64,000 nucleotides of DNA from Kosakonia sacchari (lineage in GTDB: Bacteria; Pseudomonadota; Gammaproteobacteria; Enterobacterales; Enterobacteriaceae), in contig FOAY01000011.1 of assembly GCA_900109485.1 (NCBI GenBank), positions 71,377 to 135,376 on the forward strand, in the 5' to 3' direction. The notes under the pieces are model-generated. The model was not told where the DNA came from. It did not search any database and saw only the letters and a list, made by a program, of their open reading frames with translations. The translations under genes and the position numbers were made by a program. This document shows, piece after piece, positions 9,682 through 17,233 of this stretch (position 1 is the stretch's first letter; every line of letters begins with the position of its first letter).

Positions 9682-10027
9682 ATTTACTACAAAATCAAAA
9701 ACTTGCGATTAATGCTCTCATTAATCCCTGTTCAGGATCATGCCAGCGGGAAGACAAAGACACAACCCTTATAAAAACGGAATCTGTCTCGCATCGCAAC
9801 CCATGCTGGCACGTTGATTATTTTGGCCCCTAAAATCTCAGGTATCTTTCTCTACCCCGTAAAGAACGGTTTTTTACTGCTTGATTGTTAATCCGTTGCC
9901 GACACATAATTCCCATAATATTCAAAGGGAAAAGGAAAAGGAAGATGGCATCACCGCCAGGCATCGGCCCTATAAGTGGACGGCAGATCCTACAAAACAA
10001 TCCTGACGATCCGCGAGGGCATCGAAT
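9682..10027. other. Intergenic region upstream of the thiM leader and the unknown gene at 10028
   Basis: This 346-bp gap should contain the divergent promoters of thiM (minus) and of the gene at 10028 (plus). A purine-rich track (AAAGGGAAAAGGAAAAGGAAG, about 9924-9944) is followed by an ATG opening a 42-codon frame that overlaps the next gene; it resembles nothing known and is not called as a gene. No other feature was recognised. Confidence 0.4.
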
Positions 10028-10411
10028 ATGCACGCCAGAACGGTTATTAATGCGGCCCATTGGCTGTTAACTGCGGCGCTGGCCATCTTCGCCTGGCTGA
10101 GTTACCAGCCAGATCCGCGAGCAGGCGACACGCTTCAGAGCGTGCGCCAGGTCGCACCGGACACATGGCTTTACACTACGCAGAACAGCGAAGGCGGGGC
10201 CACCGTCCCGACCGTGTACCGGTATTACCTACGCAACGCCGATGGAGCCAGCGTGCAGCAGCTTCACGGCGACTTTCCGTTCTTGACTGGCAGCGGCACC
10301 CTGGCGGCGATCGCCGTTGACGGTGACGCGGTTCGGGTCGATTACAGCGGCAGGGTATACAGCATCGAACAGCACGCAGGCCGCTACTTTTTAACGTACA
10401 GCCTACGGTAA
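10028..10411 (+). CDS. Hypothetical protein with one N-terminal membrane segment
   Basis: I do not recognise this 127-residue protein. Residues about 8-24 form a hydrophobic helix (WLLTAALAIFAWLS), so it is either an inner-membrane-anchored periplasmic protein or an exported one. The remainder is rich in Tyr, Thr and Gly with alternating strand-like segments (TVYRYYLRN, VRVDYSGRVYSI), suggesting a small beta domain. The start ATG has GAGGG about 9 nt upstream. A stem-loop with a T-rich tail follows at 10432, consistent with a monocistronic gene. Base composition is ordinary for the window. Confidence 0.6.
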   Translation: MHARTVINAAHWLLTAALAIFAWLSYQPDPRAGDTLQSVRQVAPDTWLYTTQNSEGGATVPTVYRYYLRNADGASVQQLHGDFPFLTGSGTLAAIAVDGDAVRVDYSGRVYSIEQHAGRYFLTYSLR

Positions 10412-10431
10412 ATATAAACACGCCAGATCTG

Positions 10432-10465
10432 GCCCCGAACCTGAAAAGGCGGGGCTTTTCATTTT
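10432..10465 (+). terminator. Probable Rho-independent terminator of the 10028 gene
   Basis: A GCCCCG/CGGGGC stem enclosing an inner CCT/AGG stem with a GAAA loop is followed by TTTTCATTTT, 20 bp after the stop codon. Confidence 0.75.
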
Positions 10466-10509
10466 AGAAAATATACGGGTACACAGCAGCGGAAAATCCC
10501 ATCGTTACT

Positions 10510-10575
10510 GATGTGGGCATCTTACAGATCAGTAATACGAGCATTTATCAGCCTTCACCAGGTTGATAAAAGAAG
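10510..10575 (-). other. Degenerate TPP-riboswitch-like sequence with no gene behind it
   Basis: On the minus strand this reads GTGAAGGCTGATAAATGCTCG, then TATTACTGATCTG and ATGCCC, in the same order as the genuine thiM aptamer 0.9 kb away (GTGAAGGCTGAGAAATACCCG, TATTACCTGATCTG, ATGCC). The pyrimidine-binding CTGAGA has become CTGATA, and the closing-helix sequences GACTCGGGGTGCC and GTAGGGAAGTC are missing. On its own strand it points toward the 3' end of the oppositely oriented gene at 10028, so it controls nothing obvious. A relic of a duplicated or deleted thi locus is the simplest reading. Confidence 0.6.
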
Positions 10576-10775
10576 CATGGGCAGGAAAGGAATACGGTGA
10601 TGTGGTCAGTGTCTATACAACACCCGAAACGAATTTTTTATAATTATGTTGTGCTGTTCCCGGTTATCAATCGTATTGATTAAAGCTAAATCAGTTAACT
10701 TTTTTAATTACCCTGCTAAGGAAATGGGTGTCGTATAACACCCATCTGGCTGAGCCTGTTCCCATTTACCACTGT

Positions 10776-10832
10776 AAAAACCCGCAACTTCAGAGTGGAC
10801 ATCATTTGTTGGATACTTCACTCAGCGGGTTT
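10776..10832 (-). terminator. Probable terminator of the Wzz-like gene
   Basis: On the minus strand AAACCCGC and GCGGGTTT form an outer stem with an inner GAGTG/CACTC pairing, followed by TTTTT. It lies about 60 bp after the stop of the Wzz-like gene. A separate perfect hairpin (ATGGGTGT/ACACCCAT) sits at 10724-10745. No gene was recognised elsewhere in 10466-10892. Confidence 0.55.
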
Positions 10833-10892
10833 ATACATTATATATCCACGGGTATCACGTTGGGTAACGAGTAACCACGCTATTTATACTCT

Positions 10893-11564
10893 TTAGCCGA
10901 TCTGCGATTTCTTGAATATTTTCTTTTCATTATATTCAACAATGCTTCTTTTCGTTAAATGATAAAAGGTCGATAAAATAAACCCCAGCATTAACGATAA
11001 TATTATGCATATCCCTGCCTTGTATTTCTTACTGACTTCACCCTTACTGAGAAAGATAAAATCCTTTTCCTTTGAATAATCAAGCTTTGTAATAAAGGCT
11101 ATTTTTGTATAGAGTTCAGTGCCATTCATCTCATTGTTTTTATTATCATCAATTATTCTTTTATATGCTTGATAATCCTGGATATACCAGGCACTGATTT
11201 TTTGATATATCGCTTTAATGGCAGCATCAGCAACCGGTTTTTCTGAAACTGTACCTCTCCAGGTGAGATTAATTACTTTTGTTCTTTCATCTGACTGAAT
11301 GGTAAATCTGTCACTATTGTCTTTGATAATGGATTCAATGAAATTCGACTTGCAATCAAAATCAGTATCACAATTAATAATCATACTGGGAGCATCACTG
11401 TTTATTTTTACTTCATAGTTGATATCTACTTTATCTTTTTCAACCCACAAAAAAATAATTGCTAAAATCAGCGCTACCGCCATTGATAAAATGATGCTTT
11501 TACTTTTCTTTTTTATAAAGAAAAGCAACTCCAGTAAATCTATCTCTGTCGTTTCATTTTTCAT
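10893..11564 (-). CDS. Short Wzz-like (chain-length determinant family) inner-membrane protein
   Basis: A 223-residue protein with the layout of polysaccharide co-polymerases: a short N-terminus with EIDLLELLFFIKKK as in Wzz proteins, a first membrane helix at about 22-41, a periplasmic domain, and a second helix at about 181-203 followed by a short basic tail. It is much shorter than WzzB (about 325 residues) and lacks the proline-rich motif usual before and within the second Wzz helix. Two cysteines (NCDTDFDCKS) sit in the periplasmic part. The gene is clearly AT-richer than its neighbours, suggesting transfer. No other polysaccharide gene is adjacent, so chain-length control is a family-level guess. 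Confidence 0.6.
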   Translation of the reverse strand: MKNETTEIDLLELLFFIKKKSKSIILSMAVALILAIIFLWVEKDKVDINYEVKINSDAPSMIINCDTDFDCKSNFIESIIKDNSDRFTIQSDERTKVINLTWRGTVSEKPVADAAIKAIYQKISAWYIQDYQAYKRIIDDNKNNEMNGTELYTKIAFITKLDYSKEKDFIFLSKGEVSKKYKAGICIILSLMLGFILSTFYHLTKRSIVEYNEKKIFKKSQIG

Positions 11565-11566
11565 GT

Positions 11567-11659
11567 TTACATCACCACATTAATCAACAAGTATATTAAA
11601 CAAACAAAAGTAACTGCTAAAAAACCGAAGAACAGCTTGGCTGGAATCGTATATTTCAT
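11567..11659 (-). CDS. Predicted 30-residue single-pass membrane protein
   Basis: A 30-codon frame, MKYTIPAKLFF followed by an almost uninterrupted hydrophobic stretch to the end (LLINVVM). It ends 2 bp before the ATG of the Wzz-like gene on the same strand, so the two would be co-translated. No strong Shine-Dalgarno sequence precedes its ATG. The composition (short cationic N-terminus, one helix) is typical of small enterobacterial membrane proteins. I know no named homologue. Confidence 0.45.
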   Translation of the reverse strand: MKYTIPAKLFFGFLAVTFVCLIYLLINVVM

Positions 11660-11842
11660 TTTGTTATGTAATTGGGAAAAGGATAGTCTACTGCTTATCA
11701 AATCGTAGGAAAACTCCTAATTTTCATTGTTTCGCACTTTTTTCACGAAGTCTGATTGTTGTCTCACCCAACCCCCTTTCAAACGCCTCGCGTTGCTGGA
11801 ACTGGAACGTAACGTCATCTTTTTTAAAGAGAACGCCGCCAT

Positions 11843-11871
11843 AAAAAAGAGAGGCAGGCCGAAGCCTGCCT
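11843..11871 (-). terminator. Rho-independent terminator of the chemoreceptor gene
   Basis: Minus-strand GGCAGGC-TTCG-GCCTGCC stem-loop followed by TCTCTTTTTT, 17 bp after the stop codon. The remaining sequence from 11660 to 11842 holds no recognised gene and should include the promoter of the small membrane ORF and Wzz-like gene. Confidence 0.9.
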
Positions 11872-11887
11872 GACACCGTTTCAGCCA

Positions 11888-13426
11888 TCAGTTAAGTTTG
11901 AAGACGGCCACGGCCTGTTTAAGGAGTTGCGACTGCTCTTTCAGCGAATGTGCCGCGGCAGAGGCTTCCTCAACAAGTGCAGCGTTCTGCTGAGTCACGG
12001 AATCCATTTGCGCGACAGCAATATTGATTTGCTCAATACCGCGGCTTTGCTCATTGGTGGAGAGATCAATCTCCGACATCAGTTCGGACACCTGTTTAAC
12101 GGAAGCGATAATGCGCTTCATGCTTTCGCCTGCTCGCTCCACCCTTTCGCTGCCAAGCTGAACCTGATTGCCGGACTGCTCAATCAACTCCTTAATCTCT
12201 TTCGCAGCAACCGACGAGCGTTGTGCCAGATTGCGGACTTCGCTGGCGACAACGGCAAAACCGCGCCCCTGCTCTCCGGCGCGGGCTGCCTCAACGGCCG
12301 CGTTAAGCGCCAGGATATTAGTCTGGAAAGCAATATCTTCAATCAGGCCGATAATTGTGTCGATTTTGCCGGAACTGCTTTCGATTTCCTTCATTGAAAG
12401 CACCGCTTCTTCAACGATTGTGTTGCCCTCTTGCGCGGAGCTGCGCATGTTGCTGGCAAGCTGGTTAGCTTGGTGCGTATTTTCTGAGGTGTGTTTCACC
12501 GTGGAAGTCAGTTGTTCCATGCTGGCGGCCGTTTCGCCAAGGGAAGCGGCCTGCGACTCTGTTCGTGCCGAGAGATCCGTATTTCCGGCGGCAATCTCTT
12601 CGGCAGCATGAGCCACGCTTTCGCTTGAATGACGAACCTGCGCAATGATATCCACCAGCGAAAGACGCATCTGCTCCAGCGAGCTGAGCAACGTACCGAT
12701 TTCATCTTTCGAGCGCGATATCACCGGGCTATGCAGTTCTCCGGCAGCCATCTGCTGACAGTGAAGCCGCGCAGCGTCAAGAGGAGAAAGAACGCGCCGC
12801 CGTATCAGGATAAACATGGCGATGATAATCAGCGTAAACAGCAGAGCGAAGATAACGATAGTGACCACACTGTTGGTAAAGCGGCTCTGCGCGTCATTAT
12901 TAAGGCGCTGCGCATTTTTCTCGCGAAACGCCAGCAAATTATCCAGCGTGATTTCGAACTGACGATCGAGTACCGGGATCGTATCGCTGACCAGTTGATT
13001 AAAGCGCGCGCTGTCATTACGGTTCGCGGCATCCATCAACGGTTTCAGACCATCATTGACATAAACATGCCAGGCATTGTTATAGGGAGCGGAAAACTGT
13101 TCTTCACCCGCAATATGTGAAGCCGCCTGATAAGCGTCAAAAGCAGCAGAAGCTTTCTGCATCACTTCTTGCGCTTTCTCAAGTGATGCCCGGGTTTTCT
13201 CGCTGTCGCCAAGGCTGGCGTTAATCATCGCTTCCATCAGCCTGACCCGCAATGTACGGCTGTGGTTGATCGGATCGATCACGGATAACACCACGCGAAT
13301 TTCTTTGTTCACGCTATCCAGTGACTGGTTGCTGCGCGTAAGTGACCAAAGGTTAGAGGTAGAACTGATGAGGAAGATACAGAGTAAGAGACTGAAAATA
13401 AGAAAAGAAAACCGTCGTAATGACAT
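11888..13426 (-). CDS. Methyl-accepting chemotaxis protein
   Basis: A 512-residue transmembrane chemoreceptor that passes ligand signals to CheA/CheW. A first membrane helix at about residues 8-24 and a second at about 187-210 bracket a helical periplasmic domain of the Tar/Tsr (four-helix-bundle) type; HAMP and the long cytoplasmic coiled coil follow. The highly conserved hairpin tip ([20 protein letters not shown]) is intact, as are adaptation segments rich in Glu/Gln. The C-terminus ends AVFKLN and lacks the NWETF-type pentapeptide that tethers CheR and CheB, so it may depend on other receptors for methylation. The start ATG at 13426 has AAGGG upstream; extra in-frame codons before it do not look like a receptor. 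The ligand is unknown. Confidence 0.93.
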   Translation of the reverse strand: MSLRRFSFLIFSLLLCIFLISSTSNLWSLTRSNQSLDSVNKEIRVVLSVIDPINHSRTLRVRLMEAMINASLGDSEKTRASLEKAQEVMQKASAAFDAYQAASHIAGEEQFSAPYNNAWHVYVNDGLKPLMDAANRNDSARFNQLVSDTIPVLDRQFEITLDNLLAFREKNAQRLNNDAQSRFTNSVVTIVIFALLFTLIIIAMFILIRRRVLSPLDAARLHCQQMAAGELHSPVISRSKDEIGTLLSSLEQMRLSLVDIIAQVRHSSESVAHAAEEIAAGNTDLSARTESQAASLGETAASMEQLTSTVKHTSENTHQANQLASNMRSSAQEGNTIVEEAVLSMKEIESSSGKIDTIIGLIEDIAFQTNILALNAAVEAARAGEQGRGFAVVASEVRNLAQRSSVAAKEIKELIEQSGNQVQLGSERVERAGESMKRIIASVKQVSELMSEIDLSTNEQSRGIEQINIAVAQMDSVTQQNAALVEEASAAAHSLKEQSQLLKQAVAVFKLN

Positions 13427-13494
13427 ATTTTTACCCTTGTATAAGATAACGATACAACCATCGGCCCCACAAAAAGCGGTGCGGCCTGCGACAA

Positions 13495-13521
13495 TTATCG
13501 GCACAAGAGCGTGGATATTTA
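13495..13521 (-). promoter_or_regulatory. Sigma-28 (FliA) promoter of the chemoreceptor gene
   Basis: Minus-strand TAAA, exactly 15 nt, then GCCGATAA: the enterobacterial FliA consensus without mismatch in these positions. It is placed about 70 nt before the chemoreceptor start codon, which ties the receptor to the flagellar regulon. Confidence 0.88.
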
Positions 13522-13618
13522 GGTTAAGGCTAAGAAGATAATTGCGAATAACGCTGACGCAAAACTATTGTCGTGAGCAAGGAGAAGAGATCTCTGATGT
13601 AACGCTTTGCTGACATTC

Positions 13619-13647
13619 AAAAAAGAGGCCTCACGCCGCCTCCTCTC
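13619..13647 (-). terminator. Terminator-like hairpin on the minus strand upstream of the chemoreceptor
   Basis: Minus-strand GAGGC and GCCTC stem followed by TTTTTT. It lies upstream of the FliA promoter, so it would end transcription arriving from 13.65-13.98 kb, where no minus-strand gene was found. That stretch (13648-13985) contains no convincing ORF on either strand; its right end must hold the promoter of the radical-SAM gene. Confidence 0.45.
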
Positions 13648-13985
13648 AACCCAAAGCCCACCGGTTCCATTCGATTTGACGGGTGTCTATCCCTTGTCAC
13701 CTAAGCGCAGAAAAGGCTTATGAACACACGTTTGTTACGCCCTTAGCCTCTGCTGCCCCAACGCTAAACTGCCGGAAGCCTAATACAAGCGAGTCACGCC
13801 CGCGCATCCCCTAAAGGAAATTAATATCAGGCGGCGGACTCAGGTTTTCAGCCTGCTGGCCGATATCATTACACGGCGTCTGGTAGCTCATCGGCATGAT
13901 GCGGCAATAGATCCATGAATATCAATGCATTATAAAACTCAAAGCACGGGTTCTACCAACATGCGGTTGCGGCAGGAGAATGTAC

Positions 13986-14969
13986 ATGAATTATTTTGAG
14001 CAGATCAGCTTTGCGTCAGATGAGAGCATCAAGAACCTGCTGGACAGCCGACGCAGCGCGACGCTGACCGCGGAGCAAAAACAGATCATGTTTAAGCGTC
14101 ACGTGGAAATCATTAACCTGGAGCTGTCGTATAACTGCAACCGTAAGTGCGATTACTGCCCGGTGAGTTTCTCTAACCGCCAGGCGCTTCAGCGTTATAT
14201 GGATGCGGCCGCACTGGAGAAGATCTGCGCCGAACTGGCATCGATCCGCTACGAAAACCGCATCTCTCTGAACCTTTATAACGAACCGCTGCTGGATTTA
14301 GATCTGGAGCGCAAAATCACCCTCATCAAAGAGGCGCTGCCCTATAGCCATATCGCCTTTAACAGCAACGGTGATTTTCTCGATATCGAGCGTCTGAGTA
14401 CGCTCTCTGACAGCGGGTTAAACAATATCTGCGTCACGCTGCATCCCTCTTCCAATGTGACACAAACCCCTGCAGCGATCCGCCGCCGGGTAACCAAGCT
14501 ACTGGATAAGCTGGAGTGCGGCGATAAGTACCCGGATTTCAGCATCGATGATGTGGTCAACACGACGTCGATTTTATTCCGCCATCGCGGCGTGCAAATC
14601 AAGATTCAGTGGCCGGACTGGCGCAAATATGGCACCAATCGCGCAGGCGTGTTAACTGAGCATGCCGCGTCGGCAACCATTCGCACCAGCCCCTGCGTCA
14701 AACCGTTTCGCGAATTCACCATCTTTTACGATGGTACAGTGCAGCCGTGCTGTGAGAGCTTTTTAGATGACAAGACCAACCTCGCACCGGCGGGCAACGT
14801 GGCAACATCATCAATCTTTGATATTTACGCGTCAAAAACCCTCAGCGGTTTCCGCCGCGGGCTGTTTGATTTCGGGCTGAAGCAAGGCATTTGTGCCTCC
14901 TGCTCGGTTGCGGATTACACGCCCCAGCAAGACGACGCCGAGCGTAAACGTATTTTGCAGTCATTGTGA
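13986..14969 (+). CDS. Radical SAM/SPASM domain protein
   Basis: A 327-residue radical SAM enzyme. The 4Fe-4S/SAM motif is C51-NRK-C55-DY-C58, a canonical CX3CX2C, followed by a barrel with NLYNEPLLD and the NRAG element common in SPASM enzymes. C-terminal cysteines C237, C255, C256, C303 and C306 fit a SPASM-type auxiliary cluster site. The second ATG (13986) is chosen because AGGAG lies 7 nt before it and only 1 nt before the first ATG at 13980. A methyltransferase gene follows 28 bp downstream. SPASM enzymes often modify peptides, and others act on small molecules or glycans; no precursor-peptide gene was seen nearby, so the substrate is open. Confidence 0.85.
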   Translation: MNYFEQISFASDESIKNLLDSRRSATLTAEQKQIMFKRHVEIINLELSYNCNRKCDYCPVSFSNRQALQRYMDAAALEKICAELASIRYENRISLNLYNEPLLDLDLERKITLIKEALPYSHIAFNSNGDFLDIERLSTLSDSGLNNICVTLHPSSNVTQTPAAIRRRVTKLLDKLECGDKYPDFSIDDVVNTTSILFRHRGVQIKIQWPDWRKYGTNRAGVLTEHAASATIRTSPCVKPFREFTIFYDGTVQPCCESFLDDKTNLAPAGNVATSSIFDIYASKTLSGFRRGLFDFGLKQGICASCSVADYTPQQDDAERKRILQSL

Positions 14970-14997
14970 ATAAGCGCCTAACCGCACTCAGGTGATA

Positions 14998-15837
14998 ATG
15001 AAAATGAACAACGTAGAACAATTTATTTTAGCGGAAGCAGATTATTTCCATCCGATGCTGGAACGCGCTCAGCAGTCCACGCTGGAGCAGAGAGAAAACT
15101 GGCGTCGCGAAACCATTCGTGAGCGTCAGGAACGTATGTCATTAGAGGTCTTCGACCTGTTGCAGGGCACCGTGAAATATGGCCCGTTCAAAGGATTACA
15201 TCTCAATCGCGACACCTGGTGGGGAAAACTCGATCTCGGCTCCCAGTGTCTGGGGCTGTACGAAAAAGAGATCCTGAATCTGATCGAGGCGACAGAAGCT
15301 GGCCGCTTCTCAACCTTTATCGACATTGGTGCTGCGGATGGCTACTACGCCATCGGTATGCTGGTTTCCGGCAAGATTGGTAAGACCATCTGCTTTGAGC
15401 AAACGGAAAAAGGCCGTGGCGTCATTGCGGAAAACTGGAAAAAGAACCACTCAGTCGGCGAGCTAACGATCCTCGGCGAAGCTAATGCCGCCAGTTTTGC
15501 CAGCCTGCGTACGCAAGATCTGGATAACGCGCTGGTGCTGATCGACATCGAAGGCTTCGAGTTTGAACTGCTGACCGATGAGGTATTAAACCTGCTGAAA
15601 TCCTGCACGGTGATCATCGAGATTCACCACTGGATGGACGATTTCCTCGCCAAATACAACGCCTTTCTGCGCAACGCCGCGCACTATTTCGACATTGAAA
15701 CCGTGCAACGCGTTGAACGCGAAACCAGCAATCTGCCTGAACTGCGCGACTTTACCGATGACAACCGCCTGTTGCTCACTTCTGAACGCCGCCCTGGCAT
15801 GATGCGTTTTCTGAAACTGACGCCAAAAGCGCAGTAA
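14998..15837 (+). CDS. FkbM-like SAM-dependent methyltransferase
   Basis: A 279-residue class I methyltransferase. Motif I is FIDIGAADGYYAIG at about residues 107-120; LIDIEGFEFELL (about 181-192) and VIIEIHHW (about 205-212) are the two later strands characteristic of FkbM-type O-methyltransferases. The N-terminal 60 residues are highly charged and helical, with no membrane segment. ATG at 14998 or 15004 could serve as start, both after AGGTGA; the second has the better spacing. It is the second gene of a pair with the radical SAM enzyme, probably one transcript acting on one substrate. FkbM relatives methylate sugars, polyketides or glycolipids. Confidence 0.75.
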   Translation: MKMNNVEQFILAEADYFHPMLERAQQSTLEQRENWRRETIRERQERMSLEVFDLLQGTVKYGPFKGLHLNRDTWWGKLDLGSQCLGLYEKEILNLIEATEAGRFSTFIDIGAADGYYAIGMLVSGKIGKTICFEQTEKGRGVIAENWKKNHSVGELTILGEANAASFASLRTQDLDNALVLIDIEGFEFELLTDEVLNLLKSCTVIIEIHHWMDDFLAKYNAFLRNAAHYFDIETVQRVERETSNLPELRDFTDDNRLLLTSERRPGMMRFLKLTPKAQ

Positions 15838-15849
15838 TCGCTGTAAACC

Positions 15850-15882
15850 GAAGCGCTACCGGCACAATGCCGATGGCGCTTC
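15850..15882. repeat. REP-like hairpin between convergent genes
   Basis: GAAGCGC and GCGCTTC arms enclose a CCGGC/GCCG inner stem. It sits between the convergent methyltransferase and ganR genes and could end both transcripts, though neither side has a clear T-run. Confidence 0.5.
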
Positions 15883-15891
15883 GCGTATCGC

Positions 15892-16965
15892 TTACTTCCA
15901 CAACTGATGCGCAATAGCCTGCAACTGCTGGGAGATCTCCTGCAAATTGGTCCCCTGCTCCTGCAACGCGCCGGTTGAATGGCGCACGATAAGTTTTGCA
16001 GGCAGCACCGACGAGCTGCGCGCCGCATCATCGTGACCGCTATCGAGCAGACGGCGTACCGCTTCTTTACCCTGCAAATCGAGATCCAGCGAAACGGTGG
16101 TCAGAGACGGATAGAAGAACGAACTTTCATAGGTGCCGTCGTAACCCACCACCGATTTCTCGCCGGGAATGGCAATCTGATGCTGATGGAAGGCGCTCAA
16201 TACGCCCAGCGCCATCTGATCGTTACCTACCAACACGGCGGTGAAATTCGGCGTTTCACGCAGCATCTGTAACGCGCCAGCGTAGCCGCTCTGCGCATCC
16301 CAGTTACCATGAAATACCGTTACCGGTTTCAGCCCATAGCTGCTGAGCGTATCGATCCAGCTTTTCAGCCGCAGATTCGCCGACACCGACGATTCCGGCC
16401 CCGCCAGCAGCGCGATCTCACGGTGGCCCAGTTCATACAGATGCTTAACGCTGGCGCGGGTGCCATCCGCCGGATTAAACGAAACGTTAAACACGGAACT
16501 GTAAGGATCGACATCGAGAAACAAGCAGACAATATCATCGTTGTCAGAGGCGATGCGCTGGGCCTCTTCGGTTTCCAGCGGCACGTTGATGATCACTTTA
16601 TCGACCAGTTGCGATTTCAGTTCATTGATGGCGGACTGGATATCTTGATTGACGTTCTCATCGATCATCGAAATCAAGACCTGGTAGCCATCAAGGTTGG
16701 CGTAGCGTTTCACCGCCGCCGCCACCTGCGAAGGGGCATGCAGCGCCAGCGAAGTGGTCACCAGGCCGAGGGTCTGGCTCTGCTTTCCCACTAACTGCTG
16801 CGCCAGCCGGTTTGGTACGTAACGCAATAACTCTATGGATTTCTCCACTTTTAAACGCGTGGTTTCGGATACATTGGCAGATTTGTTGAGTACCCTGGAC
16901 ACGGTCTGGTAGGAGACACCCGCATGGCGGGCTACGTCTTCCAGCGTTGCACTTTTAGACTTCAT
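15892..16965 (-). CDS. ganR: LacI/GalR-family transcriptional regulator of the galactan locus
   Basis: A 357-residue regulator with an N-terminal LacI-type helix-turn-helix (ATLEDVARHAGVSYQTVSRVLN, split here only by description) at about residues 6-27, the hinge segment with YVPNRLAQQLVGK, and a periplasmic-binding-protein-like sugar domain. The ATG at 16965 is chosen because upstream in-frame codons do not fit the family. It is divergent from the LamB-type porin and adjacent to the galactan genes, so it most likely represses them until a galactooligosaccharide binds. The symbol follows the Dickeya/Bacillus gan systems and is inferred from context. Confidence 0.85.
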   Translation of the reverse strand: MKSKSATLEDVARHAGVSYQTVSRVLNKSANVSETTRLKVEKSIELLRYVPNRLAQQLVGKQSQTLGLVTTSLALHAPSQVAAAVKRYANLDGYQVLISMIDENVNQDIQSAINELKSQLVDKVIINVPLETEEAQRIASDNDDIVCLFLDVDPYSSVFNVSFNPADGTRASVKHLYELGHREIALLAGPESSVSANLRLKSWIDTLSSYGLKPVTVFHGNWDAQSGYAGALQMLRETPNFTAVLVGNDQMALGVLSAFHQHQIAIPGEKSVVGYDGTYESSFFYPSLTTVSLDLDLQGKEAVRRLLDSGHDDAARSSSVLPAKLIVRHSTGALQEQGTNLQEISQQLQAIAHQLWK

Positions 16966-17069
16966 GGTCCGGTTCCTTATGTTGTTATGCGCCAAGTGTA
17001 ACAGGGGCTTCCTGAAAAAACGCTCACCACACATTCTCCTGCTTCAATTTCGAAAAATAAGTATCACGC

Positions 17070-17090
17070 TCACAATAACCAACATTGTGA
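17070..17090. promoter_or_regulatory. Inverted repeat, candidate operator between ganR and ganL
   Basis: TCACAAT and ATTGTGA arms separated by 7 nt form a perfect 7-bp inverted repeat in the 268-bp divergent region. It may be the GanR operator. Single TGTGA half-sites nearby could also belong to CRP control, but no full consensus CRP site was found. Confidence 0.4.
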
Positions 17091-17233
17091 AGAAATTCGC
17101 TATTGGTAACAAAAAAGGCTGATTTATTTGCAGTTAATCACACATTCGTAATCGTTAGTTTGCCTGTTTTTACATTTAGGCATTTTATGACATCGTTTAT
17201 GTGAACGTAATACAAAACAATAAGAGGAATGAT

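Noticed and set aside
9944-10070. 42-codon frame after the purine-rich track
   Set aside because: The SD-like GGAAG abuts the ATG, the frame overlaps the better-supported gene at 10028, and the product is not recognisable.
10600-10683. Short plus-strand frame of 27 codons with an SD-like GGAAT upstream
   Set aside because: No recognisable composition or conservation evidence and a poorly placed SD; not enough to call a gene.
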